Shown piece by piece: positions 15,067 through 16,475 of a stretch of DNA of 16,475 bases. The first letter of the stretch is position 1, and the number at the start of each line of letters is the position of its first letter. The translations under genes and the position numbers were made by a program. The notes beneath the pieces are model-generated. The model had not been told where the DNA came from. It saw only the letters and a program-made list of their open reading frames with translations, and ran no database searches. This DNA comes from GCA-2786165 sp964625775 (GTDB lineage Bacteria > Pseudomonadota > Gammaproteobacteria > Legionellales > Legionellaceae): NCBI GenBank assembly GCA_964625775.1, contig CAZVEH010000051.1, positions 1 to 16,475 of the forward strand. Direction: 5' to 3'.

Positions 15067-15537
15067 ATGTCGTTCAAAGGGTTAGGTTTGCTGTGTATGA
15101 TGTGCTGCGGTTATATGTCTGGTGTTCATGCTGATGAGCCCTTAAAAAAAGATACGATGGCCGCAGATATTTTAGTGTATATCAATCAATTTCGTGTTCA
15201 GCATGGATTGTCTAGATTACAGATGAACTCAGTGCTCACACGAGAAGCAACCGTTCATAGCGTCGATATGGCGAAGCATCGTGTAGCATTTGGACATGAT
15301 GGATTTTCACAACGCATGGATCATGTGCATCAATCCATTCAAACAGCGCAATCAGGCGCAGAAAATGTAGCATTTAACTATAAAACCGCAAAAATAGTTG
15401 CTGAGGGTTGGATTCATAGCCCAGGGCATCGACGCAATATTCTAGGGCATTATGACCAAACAGGCATTGGCATCGCGCGTGATGCATCCGGTCGCCCTTA
15501 TTTTACTCAGTTATTTTTGAAAACCAAGCCAGCGTAG
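15067..15537 (+). CDS. secreted CAP-domain (SCP/YkwD-like) protein
   Basis: This 156-aa protein has an N-terminal signal peptide with likely cleavage after VHA (residue 22) and then one CAP domain. Visible family features are VHSVDMA with His64, FGHDGF with His77, GAENVA with Glu99, EGW with Glu113, and SPGHRRNIL with His121; these fit the conserved His/Glu cleft of the superfamily. Bacterial YkwD-like CAP proteins are exported and their biochemical activity is mostly unknown, so no reaction is assigned. The ATG lies one base after the purA stop with no good ribosome-binding site, which suggests translation coupled to purA. The functional reason for that pairing is not clear. Confidence 0.88.
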   Translation: MSFKGLGLLCMMCCGYMSGVHADEPLKKDTMAADILVYINQFRVQHGLSRLQMNSVLTREATVHSVDMAKHRVAFGHDGFSQRMDHVHQSIQTAQSGAENVAFNYKTAKIVAEGWIHSPGHRRNILGHYDQTGIGIARDASGRPYFTQLFLKTKPA

Positions 15538-15581
15538 GGTTTGATAGGCGGTGCATGATTGTGTGCTGTGTATTTCAAACG

Positions 15582-15600
15582 CAATCAGGGTCTGCTCAAA
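15582..15600. repeat. left arm of an inverted repeat around the exported orphan
   Basis: CAATCAGGGTCTGCTCAAA here and TTGTCAGCAGACCCTATTG at 16257-16275 are imperfect reverse complements with an exact 10-bp core (AGGGTCTGCT, 15587-15596). They enclose the gene at 15719-16114. Confidence 0.45.
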
Positions 15601-15622
15601 AACAAACAGTAGTCTTTGCGCC

Positions 15623-15651
15623 TTGACGGATAGAAATTTGTATCCTAGATT
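15623..15651 (+). promoter_or_regulatory. probable promoter of the exported orphan
   Basis: TTGACG (15623-15628), a 17-nt spacer and TAGATT (15646-15651) predict a start near 15658 and a leader of about 60 nt. With the strong ribosome-binding site this makes the gene an independent, probably well-expressed unit. Confidence 0.55.
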
Positions 15652-15718
15652 TAGTAGCAGATGAGTTGGGTTAGAATGACTTGTTGTGTATCTACGTTAA
15701 ACTAAAAAGGAGTTTACT

Positions 15719-16114
15719 ATGAATAGGATGAGTTTTTTACCTGCAGTATTGGCCGGTGCGCTTTCTCTAGGTATCAGTACGGGTGCTTTTGCTCTGAATG
15801 GAGGCGGCGATTTCGAGCCACTTTTGATCGGTATCGAGCAAATCTTGAATAGCGCCAACACTCTTGAACAAACTCAAAAGCCTCAAGTTGATGTAATAGA
15901 AGCCCAGATCAATCTTATTCAACAACCAGCAGTTAAAAATGCTTTACAAGCTCAGTTATCAGCCGCAAAAGCATCCATACAGAAGGATGTAAACAGTATA
16001 AAAACAAGTGTGCAGTCATTGAAGGCTACGGTAAACCAAATGCAATCTATACAAGAAAGTCTGAAAAAGGCTGCTGTTCTACAAGCAGCCCAGAAGCGTA
16101 CTCCCAATATGTAA
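15719..16114 (+). CDS. small exported helical orphan protein
   Basis: I do not recognise this 131-aa protein. Residues 1-24 form a clear signal peptide (basic MNR, hydrophobic core, AFA before the likely cleavage). The mature part of about 107 aa starts with LNGGGDFEPLL and is then almost entirely predicted helix, rich in Gln, Ala, Lys and Ser, with heptad-like spacing of Ile, Val and Leu between about 35 and 125. It has no Cys. A Pro near 69 probably breaks it into two helices, suggesting an antiparallel hairpin or an oligomeric coiled coil. AAGGAG (15707-15712) with 6-nt spacing is the strongest ribosome-binding site in this part of the window. It is flanked by imperfect inverted repeats. 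A periplasmic structural or chaperone-like role is conceivable but not shown. Confidence 0.8.
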   Translation: MNRMSFLPAVLAGALSLGISTGAFALNGGGDFEPLLIGIEQILNSANTLEQTQKPQVDVIEAQINLIQQPAVKNALQAQLSAAKASIQKDVNSIKTSVQSLKATVNQMQSIQESLKKAAVLQAAQKRTPNM

Positions 16115-16151
16115 TAGTAAAGTATAGTGTATTGATTTTAATGACTAACTT

Positions 16152-16220
16152 ACGTCATCTTGTGTAAAGCGAGAGGTCCCCTTGATGCTTGAACAGATCT
16201 TTCGCTTTGCTCAGGATGGG
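16152..16220. repeat. degenerate REP-like pair in inverted orientation
   Basis: 16195-16218 (AGATCT, then TTCGCTTTGCTCAGGATG) resembles the repeat at 1-54 in the same orientation. 16152-16178 (ACGTCATC...AAGCGAGAGGTCC) resembles its reverse complement. Together they form an imperfect palindrome with a short spacer, like a decayed two-REP unit. Confidence 0.5.
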
Positions 16221-16256
16221 TAAAGATATGGCTGCAGTACGAAGGCGGTAGGTAAA

Positions 16257-16275
16257 TTGTCAGCAGACCCTATTG
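16257..16275. repeat. right arm of an inverted repeat around the exported orphan
   Basis: It contains AGCAGACCCT (16262-16271), the exact reverse complement of 15587-15596, with further matching flanks (TTG on one side, ATTG on the other). Confidence 0.45.
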
Positions 16276-16387
16276 TAAAAGAATGGATGATTTTCAATCC
16301 TTAGTGTGATTATAAATGAAACTCGTTAATTGCTAATTATCGGAAATTTGCTGCGGAATATAGATTTTTTGAGTATAAATAGTGTAA

Positions 16388-16404
16388 ATTATATTGAATA
16401 TAAT
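16388..16404. repeat. AT-only palindrome
   Basis: ATTATATT, a central G and AATATAAT form a perfect 8-bp inverted repeat. An overlapping pair ATATTGA/TCAATAT (16391-16397 and 16404-16410) gives an alternative stem. It might bind a regulator, but no gene follows inside the window, and AT-rich DNA makes such palindromes common. Confidence 0.35.
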
Positions 16405-16421
16405 CAATATTGTGATTTTGC

Positions 16422-16471
16422 GTAACTCCCCACGTCATCCCGAGCGCAGCGAGGGATCTCCTGTCGTGTGG
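16422..16471. repeat. REP-like repeat, right copy
   Basis: This is the exact reverse complement of 5-54 over 50 bases; the bases on each side differ. It marks the opposite end of the window in inverted orientation. Confidence 0.85.
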
Positions 16472-16475
16472 TACT

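Larger units (their letters stand above)
16115..16475. other. 361-nt terminal non-coding region
   Basis: I see no gene here. It holds a degenerate inverted pair of REP-like repeats (16152-16220), the right arm of the repeat around the exported orphan (16257-16275), an AT-rich stretch with a palindrome at 16388-16404, and the right copy of the 50-bp repeat at the window end. Confidence 0.7.

Noticed and set aside
15067..15130. Lipoprotein signal in the CAP-domain protein (Cys at 10, 13 and 14)
   Set aside because: The residues before these Cys do not fit a lipobox and they lie too early; cleavage after VHA by signal peptidase I is more likely.
16068..16090. GGCTGCT/AGCAGCC stem near the end of the exported orphan as a terminator
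   Set aside because: It lies inside the coding sequence and no T-run follows.
1..16475. The whole window as a composite transposon or genomic island bounded by terminal inverted repeats
   Set aside because: The interior is conserved housekeeping sequence with no transposase or integrase, and the end repeats look like dispersed REP-type sequences.

Overview
The window looks like chromosomal DNA of a gammaproteobacterium with a GC content in the low-to-mid 40s (292 G+C in 660 nt hand-counted at 181-840). The encoded proteins (PBP4-type DacB, S15, PNPase, short HPF, TrmB, HflK/HflC, PurA, class II FumC) match gammaproteobacterial forms in length and motifs. A membrane-anchored orphan with a long acidic, Ser-rich N-terminus (5955-6947), together with the subclass II PssA and the HPF-HPr pair, makes me lean towards Legionellales or a similar host-associated lineage. 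That placement is inference.

Layout. (1) 1-54 is a REP-like repeat whose exact inverted copy closes the window at 16422-16471. (2) dacB lies on the minus strand, with an unusual C-terminal extension of about 120 residues. (3) 1909-2435 is a 527-nt intergenic region with three perfect DnaA boxes, a perfect IHF-consensus match, an AT-rich tract and a GATC cluster. It resembles a replication-control locus. (4) rpsO, pnp and pssA follow on the plus strand, with hairpins between the genes. (5) The orphan gene at 5955-6947 has its own TTGACA-type promoter. It is followed by a 213-bp element built of nested inverted repeats. (6) A minus-strand block holds rsmE, rpmB-rpmG and hpf-ptsH. rpmG is only 54 codons and starts with GTG. 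(7) A plus-strand housekeeping run follows: fumC-trmB (overlapping), hflK-hflC (overlapping), purA, and a secreted CAP-domain protein starting one base after purA. (8) A small exported helical orphan lies between imperfect inverted repeats. The last 361 nt carry only repeats and AT-rich sequence.

How the genes fit together. rpsO-pnp couples a ribosomal protein to RNA turnover. rpmB-rpmG, rsmE, hpf and trmB serve ribosome and tRNA assembly, modification or hibernation. HflK-HflC form the membrane complex that encloses and modulates the FtsH protease; ftsH is not here. FumC and PurA meet at fumarate: adenylosuccinate lyase acting after PurA releases fumarate, which FumC converts to malate. DacB and the CAP protein act in the periplasm.

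Most of the window is conserved core genome. The most interesting parts are the DnaA-box/IHF/GATC region, the orphan membrane protein, the nested-repeat element and the repeat-bounded exported orphan. I found no CRISPR array, transposase, tRNA or rRNA gene.
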